From assembly GCA_017520185.1 (NCBI GenBank), contig JAFXGO010000008.1, forward strand, positions 124,001 through 188,000: a stretch of DNA of 64,000 bases. The letters are read 5' to 3'. The translations under genes and the position numbers were made by a program. A model generated the notes under the pieces. That model had not been told where the DNA came from. It saw only the letters and a list, made by a program, of their open reading frames with translations, and made no database searches. Below, one piece after another: positions 18,080 to 26,383 of the stretch; the first letter of the stretch is position 1; each line of letters opens with the position of its first letter. This DNA comes from Elusimicrobiaceae bacterium. GTDB taxonomy: Bacteria; Elusimicrobiota; Elusimicrobia; Elusimicrobiales; Elusimicrobiaceae.

Positions 18080-19309
18080 TTACTCTCCTTTAGCGGCATA
18101 TTCTTTAATCAAAGCCGCTATAATTTCATTTTTCTGAATATGCACCGTACCCTCATAAATTTGGGTAATTTTAGCATCGCGCATATATTTTTCTAACGGG
18201 AAATCACGCATATAAGCCACCCCACCGCACAGGGTGACACACTCATCAGCTACTTCCATTGCCGTATTGGCACAAAAGAGTTTGGCCATAGCACTGTATT
18301 TGGTCCAGCGCACCCCTTTTATTTTTTTCAATTCATCATGTACGGTGGTACCGTTTTGCAAAGCGGCTTTCACCGCCGGCAAAAATTCCTCGTCCATACG
18401 ATGCGTCAAATTGTACACCATCGCCCGGCCGGCTTCGGTCTTTGCGGCCAGTTCAGCCACCTTGTGGGCTAAGGCTTGAAAAGTGATAATCGGCTGCCCG
18501 AATTGTTTGCGGGTGCGCAGATAAGGCACCGTTTCGTCCAATGCCCCTTGTGCAATACCTACCGCTTGGGCTGCCACTCCCGGACGGGAATAGTCTAAGG
18601 TTTCCTGTACATACAAAAGTCCACGCCCTTCAGAACCCAACAGGTTTTCTTTAGGGACACGTACATTTTCAAAAATAAGTTCATAGGTCGGATTGGTACG
18701 GATGCCCATCTTTTCTTCTTTTTTACCGAAGGTAAAACCGGGTGTTCCTTTTTCAATCACCAATAAAGAAATACCCCTCGCCCCACGAGAAGGGTTGGTA
18801 TTAACGGCAACCGTATAAAAATCGGCCTCTTTACCGGTGGAAATAAAATGTTTGGTACCGTTTACTATATAATAATCACCCTCTTTAATAGCGGTGGTTT
18901 TCAAAGCAGTGGCATCGGAACCGGCTTCCGGCTCCGTAAGTGCAAAGGCCCATAACTTTTTACCGCTGGCCAAATCATAACACCAGCGTTCTCTTTGCTC
19001 CTGCGTAGCGGCCAAAAACATCGGAATTGCGCCCAAAGCCGTCGTTCCGGGTGTTAAGGCAAGGCCGGCACATACACGAGAAAATTCTTCAAATGCCATC
19101 GCCAAACAAGTAATTCCCCCTCCCAAACCGCCGTATTTTTCCGGCAACCAAACTCCAAACATTCCGCTTTTGCGAAATTCTTCTAAAATCTCCGGAGAAA
19201 AGACTTCCTTTTCGTCCATTTCAGCACGAACGGGTTTTAGTTTTTTCTGAGCAAACTCACGCGTTGCGTTTAAGGTTTCCTGCTCTATTTCGTTGATAGC
19301 GTAGTCCAT
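18080..19309 (-). CDS. Acyl-CoA dehydrogenase (short-chain type, Etf-linked)
   Basis: A 409-residue flavoenzyme with the ALTEPEAGSDA signature, an FAD-binding YIVNGTKHFIS stretch and a C-terminal QIYEGTVHIQ segment carrying the likely catalytic Glu. Compared with ordinary butyryl-CoA dehydrogenases there is an extra loop of roughly 25 residues (around QNGTTVHDELKK) before the final helices. It probably oxidises or reduces short or unusual acyl-CoAs and exchanges electrons with the EtfBA encoded next. Start ATG overlaps the glycosyltransferase stop by one base (TAATG). The acyl substrate cannot be read from sequence. Confidence 0.92.
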   Translation of the reverse strand: MDYAINEIEQETLNATREFAQKKLKPVRAEMDEKEVFSPEILEEFRKSGMFGVWLPEKYGGLGGGITCLAMAFEEFSRVCAGLALTPGTTALGAIPMFLAATQEQRERWCYDLASGKKLWAFALTEPEAGSDATALKTTAIKEGDYYIVNGTKHFISTGKEADFYTVAVNTNPSRGARGISLLVIEKGTPGFTFGKKEEKMGIRTNPTYELIFENVRVPKENLLGSEGRGLLYVQETLDYSRPGVAAQAVGIAQGALDETVPYLRTRKQFGQPIITFQALAHKVAELAAKTEAGRAMVYNLTHRMDEEFLPAVKAALQNGTTVHDELKKIKGVRWTKYSAMAKLFCANTAMEVADECVTLCGGVAYMRDFPLEKYMRDAKITQIYEGTVHIQKNEIIAALIKEYAAKGE

Positions 19310-20547
19310 TATTTATGCTCCCCCTTAGGCTGAAATTTCCGATGGGAATTATGCTTTTTATGACGGAAAAACTTTTTATGACGGCTCTGTTTTTTAGGCG
19401 CTAAAGAGCGGTAAAGCTGCTCTTGGCGGCGAATCATCACCGGCACCGTAAATTCACCAAAATCTCTACGTTCAATATTGTTTTTAAAGCGCTCACGCAA
19501 ACCGTTATTGCGCAGTAAAGTGCGGATTTTTTCCGCCAATGCGGAAATATCTTTTACTTTGACTAAGAAACCGGTGCGATTATCCGTCACCACCTCGCTA
19601 ATGCCGTCTACATCATAGCAAACGGCCGGTACTTGATGGGCCTGCGCCTCCAGCAAAGACATAGGCACCCCTTCACGCAAAGAAGTGCTGGCATAAACAT
19701 CACTAATGGCCAAAAGTTCGTCTGTATCGCCGCGCCAACCCGGAAAGATGACCTGCTTTTCTATCCCCAAATGTTTGGCTAAGTTGGTAGCGGTGGTTTT
19801 TAATTCACCGTCACCGGTATATACGAAATAGACATTTTTCATCTTGCCCAGCACCTTATAAGCAGCTAATACAAAATGAAGCGGATTTTTAAGCGGCTTA
19901 AAATTAGCAATGGCCAGCACCACACGCGCAGTGGCAGGAATTTTTAAAGAAGCTTTTTTAGACGCCGGATTAAAATTAGAAGGAAGTTTACGTTCAAACT
20001 CAATACCTGCGCGAATAATTTCACTCTTGACTCCTTTACCAATACCCAGCTGGGCCGCTTCGGCAGCGTTTTTCTTGGAGACAAACACTAAAACATCTGT
20101 CATAGAGGAGCAAAATTTTTCCGTTTTTACAAAGAAATTAAAATGCTTGGCACCATGCTCTTTGGCAAAACCCAACCCATGAAACGTATGCACCACTTTT
20201 GCCTTTCTGTAAAATATACGCGCGGCAATACGGCCTAAAATACCGGCCTTCGGTGCGTTGGTATGCACAATGTGCGGACGCAGTTTGCGCATTAAAAGAC
20301 CCATTTGAATAATGGCGATGGCATCATGAAAGCAATAGCGGGGGCGTACATCATGGCGCAAAGCAGGGATAAAATGTATATTTTTAAATTCCCGCTTTAC
20401 TTTACCGTCTAAACGACCGCCTTTTCCGGCTGCCAAATGAGTTTCAAACTCACGTCTATCCAAGCGCTTAATTGTGGTAAGCACGCTGTTTTGTGCGCCA
20501 CCTTGATCGAGCGCAGTAATAAAATACAGAATTCTTGTTTTTTCCAT
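19309..20547 (-). CDS. Glycosyltransferase family 4 (GT-B fold)
   Basis: A 412-residue enzyme. The N-terminal Rossmann domain begins RILYFITALDQGGAQ, typical of GT4. The C-terminal domain has a GDGELK segment, the SLREGVPMSLLEAQ donor-binding motif and a GFLVKVKD end. A basic tail of about 40 residues rich in Lys, His and Arg follows, which may hold the protein at the inner membrane. The start at 20547 overlaps the SpoIID-like stop (TAATG). It probably adds a sugar to a cell-surface glycan or lipid carrier; the acceptor is unknown. It sits between a wall-remodelling protein and a flavin dehydrogenase, an odd context. Confidence 0.88.
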   Translation of the reverse strand: MEKTRILYFITALDQGGAQNSVLTTIKRLDRREFETHLAAGKGGRLDGKVKREFKNIHFIPALRHDVRPRYCFHDAIAIIQMGLLMRKLRPHIVHTNAPKAGILGRIAARIFYRKAKVVHTFHGLGFAKEHGAKHFNFFVKTEKFCSSMTDVLVFVSKKNAAEAAQLGIGKGVKSEIIRAGIEFERKLPSNFNPASKKASLKIPATARVVLAIANFKPLKNPLHFVLAAYKVLGKMKNVYFVYTGDGELKTTATNLAKHLGIEKQVIFPGWRGDTDELLAISDVYASTSLREGVPMSLLEAQAHQVPAVCYDVDGISEVVTDNRTGFLVKVKDISALAEKIRTLLRNNGLRERFKNNIERRDFGEFTVPVMIRRQEQLYRSLAPKKQSRHKKFFRHKKHNSHRKFQPKGEHK

Positions 20548-22784
20548 TAGTGTACTTCTCCGGTATGGGTATCTAATATACGGGCATTCGGAAAGTAATA
20601 TTTGATAATACCTTGATAATCGCTGCCTCCGCGCGCCAATCCGTCTGCGCCGTTTACACACAGACCTACCCCGGTGCCGCTATCATAACCGCGCACCAAT
20701 ACGCGCACTACGTTTTTGCCTTTATACATGGGTACAAAATCAAAAAAGGTAGAGCGCATCGTCCCCGCACTCAATATATAACTCACTTCTTGCGGAGTTT
20801 GGGCTTCATAAGTACCTTTACTGCCCGTAAAGCGCATGGCTAACACGCGCCCGTTGGGAGAAAGTTTTGTTGGCGTCATGGCACGCAACGTGCCGAATTT
20901 CCCACGCGCATTCAAGCGCGCTTGTATATCTTTTCCGTCATACAAATAAATCCACTTCACATCCGCCCATTGGGTCTCATCATCAGGACGAGCGTATAAA
21001 TCCGCCGGAGGGCTGGAAAGGATATATTTGGACAAATTGGCTGGGGAATAGGTATAGTTCGGGCGGTTTTGGGTATTGGCCACTTGGTCATAACTTACGC
21101 TGCCACAAGCTCCGTAGTAGCCCAAATCCGTACCGGACAGTTCTAAACCACGAGAGGCTTTGACTGCCTCCAACATGGCCAGCACCGTCAGATTAATTCC
21201 CTTAAACTTAAAATAAACGTCATTATCGGTAATATGATAAACTTGCGTTGCATTTTTTTCAGCAGCTTCTTTTAATGCGGCGCGAAATACCACCGCCAAT
21301 GCCGCCAATGCTTGCGGATGTTGAACGGCTTGGGCCTGAGTGGCCAGCAAAGCCGGAATCAAATCCTCTATATACACATGATTGATAAGCAACATGCCTT
21401 CCTCTTGCGGAATAACTGTCAACGAGCCTTTTAATTCTTTATCGCTAAAATCAGCAGCAAACAAATCCTTTGCTTCAGCCTCTTTTACTACCAAAGTCTT
21501 CACCTCTTTTTCCGTAGCAATCGTAAACGGTTTTCTGGAGGAAAACTCCACATGCCCATACCTATCTTTAAAATCTACGGCTTTCGTCTCCGGATTAAAA
21601 GACAAGGTGCGCGTCACATAAGAAGGAGATTTCAACACCTCCCCCAAATGTTGGCTGCTGATGGTCATGATGCCGGAAGGAATCACATTTACTTTTTGCA
21701 AAGCAACAGGCTCTTGCCAACGGTTGGCATACAAAGCCATTTTGATAAGAGGTGAAGGAACGGAAGGTAAATCCTGCACAATGGGACGGTCTAAACGCAA
21801 GAAAAACAAATAATCGGACAAATTACCCGATAAATCTTTAGCAAAGCGAGACACCTGCTTTTTGGCTTTTTTATCGGCCGGATCTAAACTGTACAAAGTG
21901 GCATAAGATTGAAAAGCAGCAAGTTTATTTTGTTTATTTTTCGCCGCTAATTGCGCCAACATTTGCATAGCCGGGTAGTTATGCCCATCATGGCTCAAAG
22001 ATTGTTGTAAAAAAACGGGGGCCTGATAACGTGAAGATTTTTTCTGTGCGGCCAAGCGGCCCATCATATATGAAGCAAAAGAAATCTTATACGGGTCAGA
22101 GGTATAGATATATTGCAAATCTTCGGCCGTCTTGGTGATATTTCCTTCAAAGTAATAAGATAGGGCTGTGCCTAATTTGGCAGAAGAAGCATACTCAAAA
22201 TCTGCCGTTAAAAACAGCATATCGGCAAAGGATTTGCGTGCTTTTTTGTACTTTCCGGCAGAAAACAATGTCCACCCGCGCGTTAATTCAATAAAAGGAT
22301 CTTCCGGTTCTAAGACGGCCGCTTGATTAATATAAGATAAGGCTTGCTTTACTTGCCCGCGCTGCAAGGATAAAATAGATAATTCCAAATTAGCACGTGC
22401 GGAGACGGATTTGTCAGCAGAATTTTCATATGATTTATAATAAAAGAAACATTCATCCGGATCGGCGGTCAAACATTTTTCAGCCACTTCTTTCAGTTCT
22501 GCCGGTTGAGTATAATCCTGAACAGACGTGTGCAAAATTTTATCGTTCAACTGAAAGTCCATACGGGTCACTAAAGAACTTTTGGTCACCGTACCGGACA
22601 CAAAACCTTCCCCTTCTTTAACGGCTTGTATATTTTCTGCTGCACCTTCGCTCAGGGTAATACTAGCATGCCCCACTGCAGGCACCGCTTTATCAGTCAA
22701 AGAGGGCAACACCGTATTTTCTGCACGTGCTATGCCCGCAGCAAATAAAACAAAAACAGATAAAATAAAGGCACATTTTCTCAT
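20547..22784 (-). CDS. SpoIID/LytB-domain secreted protein with TPR repeats
   Basis: A 745-residue exported protein: signal peptide (cleavage after AARA/IARA near residue 21), TPR-like helices around residues 90-320, a spacer, then a SpoIID domain. The domain is recognised by its final block GYDSGTGVGLCVNGADGLARGG followed by YQGIIKYYFPNA. SpoIID-family proteins act on peptidoglycan glycan strands stripped of peptides, or activate amidases. There is no sign of sporulation here, so a role in wall turnover or division is likelier. It is the first gene of the five-gene operon ending with etfA. Start has no alternative nearby. Confidence 0.85.
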   Translation of the reverse strand: MRKCAFILSVFVLFAAGIARAENTVLPSLTDKAVPAVGHASITLSEGAAENIQAVKEGEGFVSGTVTKSSLVTRMDFQLNDKILHTSVQDYTQPAELKEVAEKCLTADPDECFFYYKSYENSADKSVSARANLELSILSLQRGQVKQALSYINQAAVLEPEDPFIELTRGWTLFSAGKYKKARKSFADMLFLTADFEYASSAKLGTALSYYFEGNITKTAEDLQYIYTSDPYKISFASYMMGRLAAQKKSSRYQAPVFLQQSLSHDGHNYPAMQMLAQLAAKNKQNKLAAFQSYATLYSLDPADKKAKKQVSRFAKDLSGNLSDYLFFLRLDRPIVQDLPSVPSPLIKMALYANRWQEPVALQKVNVIPSGIMTISSQHLGEVLKSPSYVTRTLSFNPETKAVDFKDRYGHVEFSSRKPFTIATEKEVKTLVVKEAEAKDLFAADFSDKELKGSLTVIPQEEGMLLINHVYIEDLIPALLATQAQAVQHPQALAALAVVFRAALKEAAEKNATQVYHITDNDVYFKFKGINLTVLAMLEAVKASRGLELSGTDLGYYGACGSVSYDQVANTQNRPNYTYSPANLSKYILSSPPADLYARPDDETQWADVKWIYLYDGKDIQARLNARGKFGTLRAMTPTKLSPNGRVLAMRFTGSKGTYEAQTPQEVSYILSAGTMRSTFFDFVPMYKGKNVVRVLVRGYDSGTGVGLCVNGADGLARGGSDYQGIIKYYFPNARILDTHTGEVH

Positions 22785-22939
22785 ATACAGATTATACCAA
22801 ATTCAACTCTATTTCCTGAGCAAAAAAGCAACTCCCTTTTAGGTTTTACATAATTGCTTTTCAGATGGCACGAAAAAAGATACAATATATCCACTATTTT
22901 AAACACTTCCTCTATGGAAGTCAAAAGGAGACCCGAAAC

Positions 22940-23593
22940 ATGAAAAAACTGATTCTGTTAGGCAGTGCCGTATGTTTGTTGTGTGCTGCTTGTACTACTC
23001 CGGGCAAACGTACTGCTTGGGGTGCCGGTGGCGGTGCTGCCGTAGGTGCTTTGGCTGGGGCTATTATCGCCAATAATACCGGCGGTCAAAGCCATCAAGG
23101 CGCCATTTACGGTGCTTTGGCTGGTGCAACAGCCGGTGGTTTGTTGGGCAACTATTATGATGCTCAAGCCAAAGAATTAGCCGCTATCGCTGACGTGACT
23201 AAAGTAAAAGATGCCAACGGAAAAACCATTCGCTTGGTAATCACTTTGAAAAACGAAATTTTATTCGAAAGCAGCAATGCCGCTTTGTCTGCTGAATCCG
23301 TCACCACTTTGAACGATTTGTTGCGCGTACTTAAAAAATACCCGAAAAACAATATCGTAGTAGCCGGTCACACCGACTCTACCGGTTCTGACGAATTGAA
23401 TAACGCTTTGTCCGTACAACGTGCCAAAGCCGTGTACGACTATTTATTGGCCAATGATTTGCAAACTAAAAGCATTCAATACGTAGGTTATGGCAAAACC
23501 AGCCCCGTAGCAGACAATTCTACTGCTGAAGGCCGCGCCAAAAACCGCCGCGTAGAACTTTTGATTACGGCCAATGAAAAAGATTTGCAATAA
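22940..23593 (+). CDS. OmpA/Pal-type peptidoglycan-binding lipoprotein with glycine zipper
   Basis: A 217-residue protein. The lipoprotein signal is MKKLILLGSAVCLLCAAC, with Cys in place of the usual -3 residue. A glycine-zipper region (GAGGGAAVGALAGA, GAIYGALAGATAGG) spans residues 30-75. The OmpA domain follows, with HTDSTGSDELNNALSVQRA and the GYG...AKNRRVEL end that binds diaminopimelate of peptidoglycan. The start at 22940 has AAAAGGAG in front. Same architecture as YiaD-like proteins; it should anchor the outer membrane to the wall. Single-gene unit with terminator. Confidence 0.92.
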   Translation: MKKLILLGSAVCLLCAACTTPGKRTAWGAGGGAAVGALAGAIIANNTGGQSHQGAIYGALAGATAGGLLGNYYDAQAKELAAIADVTKVKDANGKTIRLVITLKNEILFESSNAALSAESVTTLNDLLRVLKKYPKNNIVVAGHTDSTGSDELNNALSVQRAKAVYDYLLANDLQTKSIQYVGYGKTSPVADNSTAEGRAKNRRVELLITANEKDLQ

Positions 23594-23610
23594 GCCAATC
23601 TTAACTTACA

Positions 23611-23641
23611 AATCCTCCGGAAAACCGGAGGATTTTTTTTT
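23611..23641 (+). terminator. Rho-independent terminator of the OmpA lipoprotein gene
   Basis: A perfect 10-bp stem (23611-23620 with 23625-23634), 4-base loop AAAA, then a long T-run. Confidence 0.9.
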
Positions 23642-23683
23642 ACGAAACGTAAATTTTCTTACACATATCAGCAGTAAATTTGC

Positions 23684-23689
23684 TATAAA
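23684..23689 (+). promoter_or_regulatory. Extended -10 of probable leaderless SirB1-like transcript
   Basis: TATAAA preceded by TGC (extended -10) ends 6 bases before the ATG at 23696. No Shine-Dalgarno is visible. Confidence 0.5.
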
Positions 23690-23695
23690 ATATTC

Positions 23696-24547
23696 ATGGC
23701 TATCACTCAAAAACATCAAATCAAGGCCTTGATTGAACTGCTTGGCAAAGAAAGCGGCGAGCAGGCGGTGTTTTTGCGTACGGAGTTGGCCCGCATCATG
23801 AAAGAACAACCGCAGGCTTTAAGAGATGTTATTGAGCAGGATTTCCATTCCTCTGTACCGGCTGATTTAGTGCATAATATTGAGCAAGCCTGTTGGGAAA
23901 ACTTAGCCCAAGAAATAGAAGTATTTGTGGCCAAAATCAACCCCTCATTGGAAGAAGCTCTTTCCATAGAAACCCGCTTTGTCAATCCGGCTATTAAATC
24001 GGAAGAAATAACGCAAGACTTAGATGTTGTTGCTCGCGGTTTGCAGCCGTTGGCGGCGCGTTCGGCCAATACGGCTGACTTATTGCACGCGATGGAATAT
24101 TTCTTCATTCAAAAACAACAATTAACCCTTGTACCTACTATCAAAGATATCAAGGAAATTTCTTTCGGACGATTTTTACAAAAAAAACGCGGCTCTGCCT
24201 TGTGTTTAGCCTGTTTATATGTATTATGTGCTGAACGTTTCGGCCTAGAAGCCGGCGTGGTGGATTTGGCCGGAAAACTGATGGTTTTTATCCGTTTAAA
24301 TGACTCCAGTGAGAAACTATTTATAGATCCGGTGGAAAAAGGATGTTTGTTCACTGAATTTGATTGTCACCGTTATATTGATTCTCGTAATTTGCAATGG
24401 AATGAATCTTTTCTTTCCCCGTTATCCTCCCGCACCTTACTGCGAAGATTTTTTGGAAATATGATTTTTGCTTTAAATAAATTAAAGGACGAACGGCGCC
24501 TAGATTATTTACGCCGTTATATGGATATTTTAAAAATTAATTTCTAA
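23696..24547 (+). CDS. SirB1/transglutaminase-like protein
   Basis: A 283-residue cytoplasmic protein. The core resembles the SirB1 N-terminal transglutaminase-like family: a helical lead-in with NPSLEEALSIE, and a block GSALCLACLYVLCAERFGLEAGVVDLAGKLMVFI that matches the family pattern around the active-site-like Cys/Ser position and the substrate-pocket strand. Function in this family is not well established. It heads an apparent operon with NfeD and SPFH genes (10 bases to the next). A TATAAA 6 bases before the ATG and no ribosome site suggest leaderless translation. Confidence 0.7.
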   Translation: MAITQKHQIKALIELLGKESGEQAVFLRTELARIMKEQPQALRDVIEQDFHSSVPADLVHNIEQACWENLAQEIEVFVAKINPSLEEALSIETRFVNPAIKSEEITQDLDVVARGLQPLAARSANTADLLHAMEYFFIQKQQLTLVPTIKDIKEISFGRFLQKKRGSALCLACLYVLCAERFGLEAGVVDLAGKLMVFIRLNDSSEKLFIDPVEKGCLFTEFDCHRYIDSRNLQWNESFLSPLSSRTLLRRFFGNMIFALNKLKDERRLDYLRRYMDILKINF

Positions 24548-24557
24548 GGAGAATGTA

Positions 24558-24998
24558 ATGGCTTATCATTTTTACCTAAGTTTGGGGGTATTGTGTTTTG
24601 TGGGAGAAATGTTTACGATGGATTTTTCCCTTGCTTGTTTCGGTGTAGGGCTTTTTGGAGCAGGATTAGTCTCTTTCTTAGGTTTGGGATTTGGTTGGCA
24701 AGTGGCCATTTTTGTAGTTCTTTCTTTGGCCCTGTTCGTAGGGATTCGTCCTATTGCTTTAAAACATCTTTATCAAAAAAGCAAACACATTAAAACCAAT
24801 GTGGACGCCTTAATCGGTCGTGTGGCTTGTGTCACCTCCCAACCGGACGAAGACGGTATCGGACGGGTACAAATAGATGGAGACTCTTGGAGAGCATACT
24901 TTAACCAGCCGGCCTCAGACTCAGATCAGGTGCGCGTAGAAAAACTAGACGGAAATACCCTTTTTGTAGTACCTATTCAAAAGGAGGAAAAGAAATAA
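24558..24998 (+). CDS. NfeD-family membrane protein
   Basis: A 146-residue protein of the short NfeD type: two or three hydrophobic segments in residues 1-70 and a C-terminal OB-fold (residues about 85-146; DALIGRVACVTSQ, GRVQIDGDSWRAYF). Short NfeD proteins form complexes with SPFH/stomatin proteins, which is what follows one base after the stop (TAATATG). AAGGAG ribosome site in front. Role is membrane-domain organisation or quality control. Confidence 0.9.
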   Translation: MAYHFYLSLGVLCFVGEMFTMDFSLACFGVGLFGAGLVSFLGLGFGWQVAIFVVLSLALFVGIRPIALKHLYQKSKHIKTNVDALIGRVACVTSQPDEDGIGRVQIDGDSWRAYFNQPASDSDQVRVEKLDGNTLFVVPIQKEEKK

Positions 24999-24999
24999 T

Positions 25000-26001
25000 A
25001 TGGACTTGTATACCACATTTCTGGTAATGATCGTATTTTTTGCAATCGTACTCATTGCAAAAGGTATTCGCGTCGTTGATCAAGCGCAAGTAGTCATCAT
25101 CGAGCGATTTGGTAAATATCATAGGGTTCTAAAACCGGGCATCAACTGGATTATCCCCATTATGGATAAACCCCACATCATGGAATGGCGCGAAAACCAT
25201 GAATATATCGACGGCGCCGGCCGCACGCACATGATTCCGCGCAAAGAAGCACGTACGGTGATCGATATGCGCGAAACGGTGTATGACTTTCCACGCCAAA
25301 GCGTTATCACCAAAGATAATGCTACCATTGAAATCAGCGCTGTTTTGTATTTCCAGATCACCGATCCCGTTAAAGCCGCCTACGAAGTGGAATCTTTGCC
25401 GGTAGCTATTGAAAAATTAACCCAAACCACCTTGCGCAATATTTTTGGTGAGTTGGATTTGGACCAAACTTATACCGCACGCGAAAAAATTAATAGCAAA
25501 CTTTTAGTGACTTTGGATAATGCCGCCAACAAATGGGGTGTAAAAGTAAACCGCGTAGAATTGCAAGACATTATCCCCCCCACCGCTATTCGCGAAGCAA
25601 TGGAAAAACAAATGAAGGCTGAGCGCGACCGCCGGGCCACCGTCACGGAAGCGGAAGGGTTGAAAACTTCTCAAATTTTAAAAGCCGAAGCTATTCGCGA
25701 AGCCGAAATCAAAAAAGCTGAAGGTATGAAACAGGCCGCTATTTTGGAAGCGGAAGGTATTGCCGAAGCCAAGATAAAAGTAGCCAGTGCTGAAGCCGAA
25801 TCTATTAAAATTTTGGCAGCAGGTGTGGGAGACAGAGCCAACCCAGCCAATTATCAGGTTTCTTTAAAATATATTGAAGCCTTATCCAAAATGACCGAAG
25901 GTAAAGATAATAAAGTTATTTATATGCCTTACGAAGCCAGCAATGTCTTAGGAGCGGTAGCTGCTATTAAAGACTTGACCGGCGGAGCACCGCAAAAATA
26001 A
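25000..26001 (+). CDS. SPFH/band 7 (stomatin-like) membrane protein
   Basis: A 333-residue protein. One N-terminal membrane helix (residues 5-22), then an SPFH domain (VVIIERFGKYHRVLKPGINWIIPI) to about residue 180, then an Ala/Glu-rich coiled coil (repeated KAEA/EAEG units) that drives ring oligomerisation, and a short tail. This is the QmcA/stomatin type usually encoded with NfeD, as here. It is probably an inner-membrane scaffold regulating protease access or membrane microdomains. Followed by a terminator. Confidence 0.93.
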   Translation: MDLYTTFLVMIVFFAIVLIAKGIRVVDQAQVVIIERFGKYHRVLKPGINWIIPIMDKPHIMEWRENHEYIDGAGRTHMIPRKEARTVIDMRETVYDFPRQSVITKDNATIEISAVLYFQITDPVKAAYEVESLPVAIEKLTQTTLRNIFGELDLDQTYTAREKINSKLLVTLDNAANKWGVKVNRVELQDIIPPTAIREAMEKQMKAERDRRATVTEAEGLKTSQILKAEAIREAEIKKAEGMKQAAILEAEGIAEAKIKVASAEAESIKILAAGVGDRANPANYQVSLKYIEALSKMTEGKDNKVIYMPYEASNVLGAVAAIKDLTGGAPQK

Positions 26002-26015
26002 TAAGATTTCCTTCA

Positions 26016-26046
26016 AAAAAACCCTCGCTTTTCAAGTGAGGGTTTT
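26016..26046 (+). terminator. Rho-independent terminator of the NfeD-SPFH operon
   Basis: A stem of about 13 bp with one G-T wobble around AACCCTCGCTT/AAGTGAGGGTT, 3-base loop, then a T-run. Confidence 0.85.
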
Positions 26047-26136
26047 TTATTGATTTATTTATAAAATAAAGAAAAAAGTGCAAAAGTATTTTGTTTTTTG
26101 TAAAATATATTTATCACAGTTCTTTTCCTTTTTTAC

Positions 26137-26209
26137 GCCAAGATAGCTCAGCTGGTAGAGCAACCGCTTCGTAAGCGGTAGGTCGGGGGTTCGATCCCCC
26201 CTCTTGGCT
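26137..26209 (+). tRNA. tRNA-Thr (anticodon CGU)
   Basis: A 73-base cloverleaf. Acceptor GCCAAGA (26137-26143) pairs with TCTTGGC (26202-26208). D-arm contains AGCTGGTAGAG. The anticodon stem ACCGC/GCGGT encloses loop TTCGTAA with anticodon CGT, reading the Thr codon ACG. The T-arm is GGGGGTTCGATCCCCC. CCA is not encoded. The remainder of the 26002-26383 gap holds terminators on both sides of the tRNA and about 140 bases (26243-26383) in which I see no gene. Confidence 0.95.
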
Positions 26210-26219
26210 AAACTTTAAG

Positions 26220-26242
26220 CCCTCCGACGGAGGGTTTTTTTT
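26220..26242 (+). terminator. Terminator of tRNA-Thr
   Basis: CCCTCC (26220-26225) pairs with GGAGGG (26229-26234) across a 3-base loop, followed by eight T. Confidence 0.85.
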
Positions 26243-26383
26243 CGTCTAAAAAACACTTTTTTTGCTTGCTTCTCGTCGTAAAACTACTTACGCAATAAGC
26301 GCGGTTGATGATGATTTGCGTGTCAGCAAAATGTCAGCATAAATATGGATGGATGGACCACTCTCTTTTAATGAGAGAGAGTT

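Noticed and set aside
20548-20661. Arg-rich N-terminal extension of the glycosyltransferase
   Set aside because: It lies wholly within the SpoIID-like gene; the TAATG overlap and the GT4 fold start at 20547.
20613-22842. Several plus-strand open frames opposite the SpoIID-like gene
   Set aside because: They have no ribosome sites or recognisable domains and follow codon structure of the minus-strand gene.
26243-26383. Possible integrase remnant or phage attachment site beside tRNA-Thr
   Set aside because: The short open stretch after the tRNA has no tyrosine-recombinase motif, and no copy of the tRNA 3' end is seen near either edge of the phage-like block.
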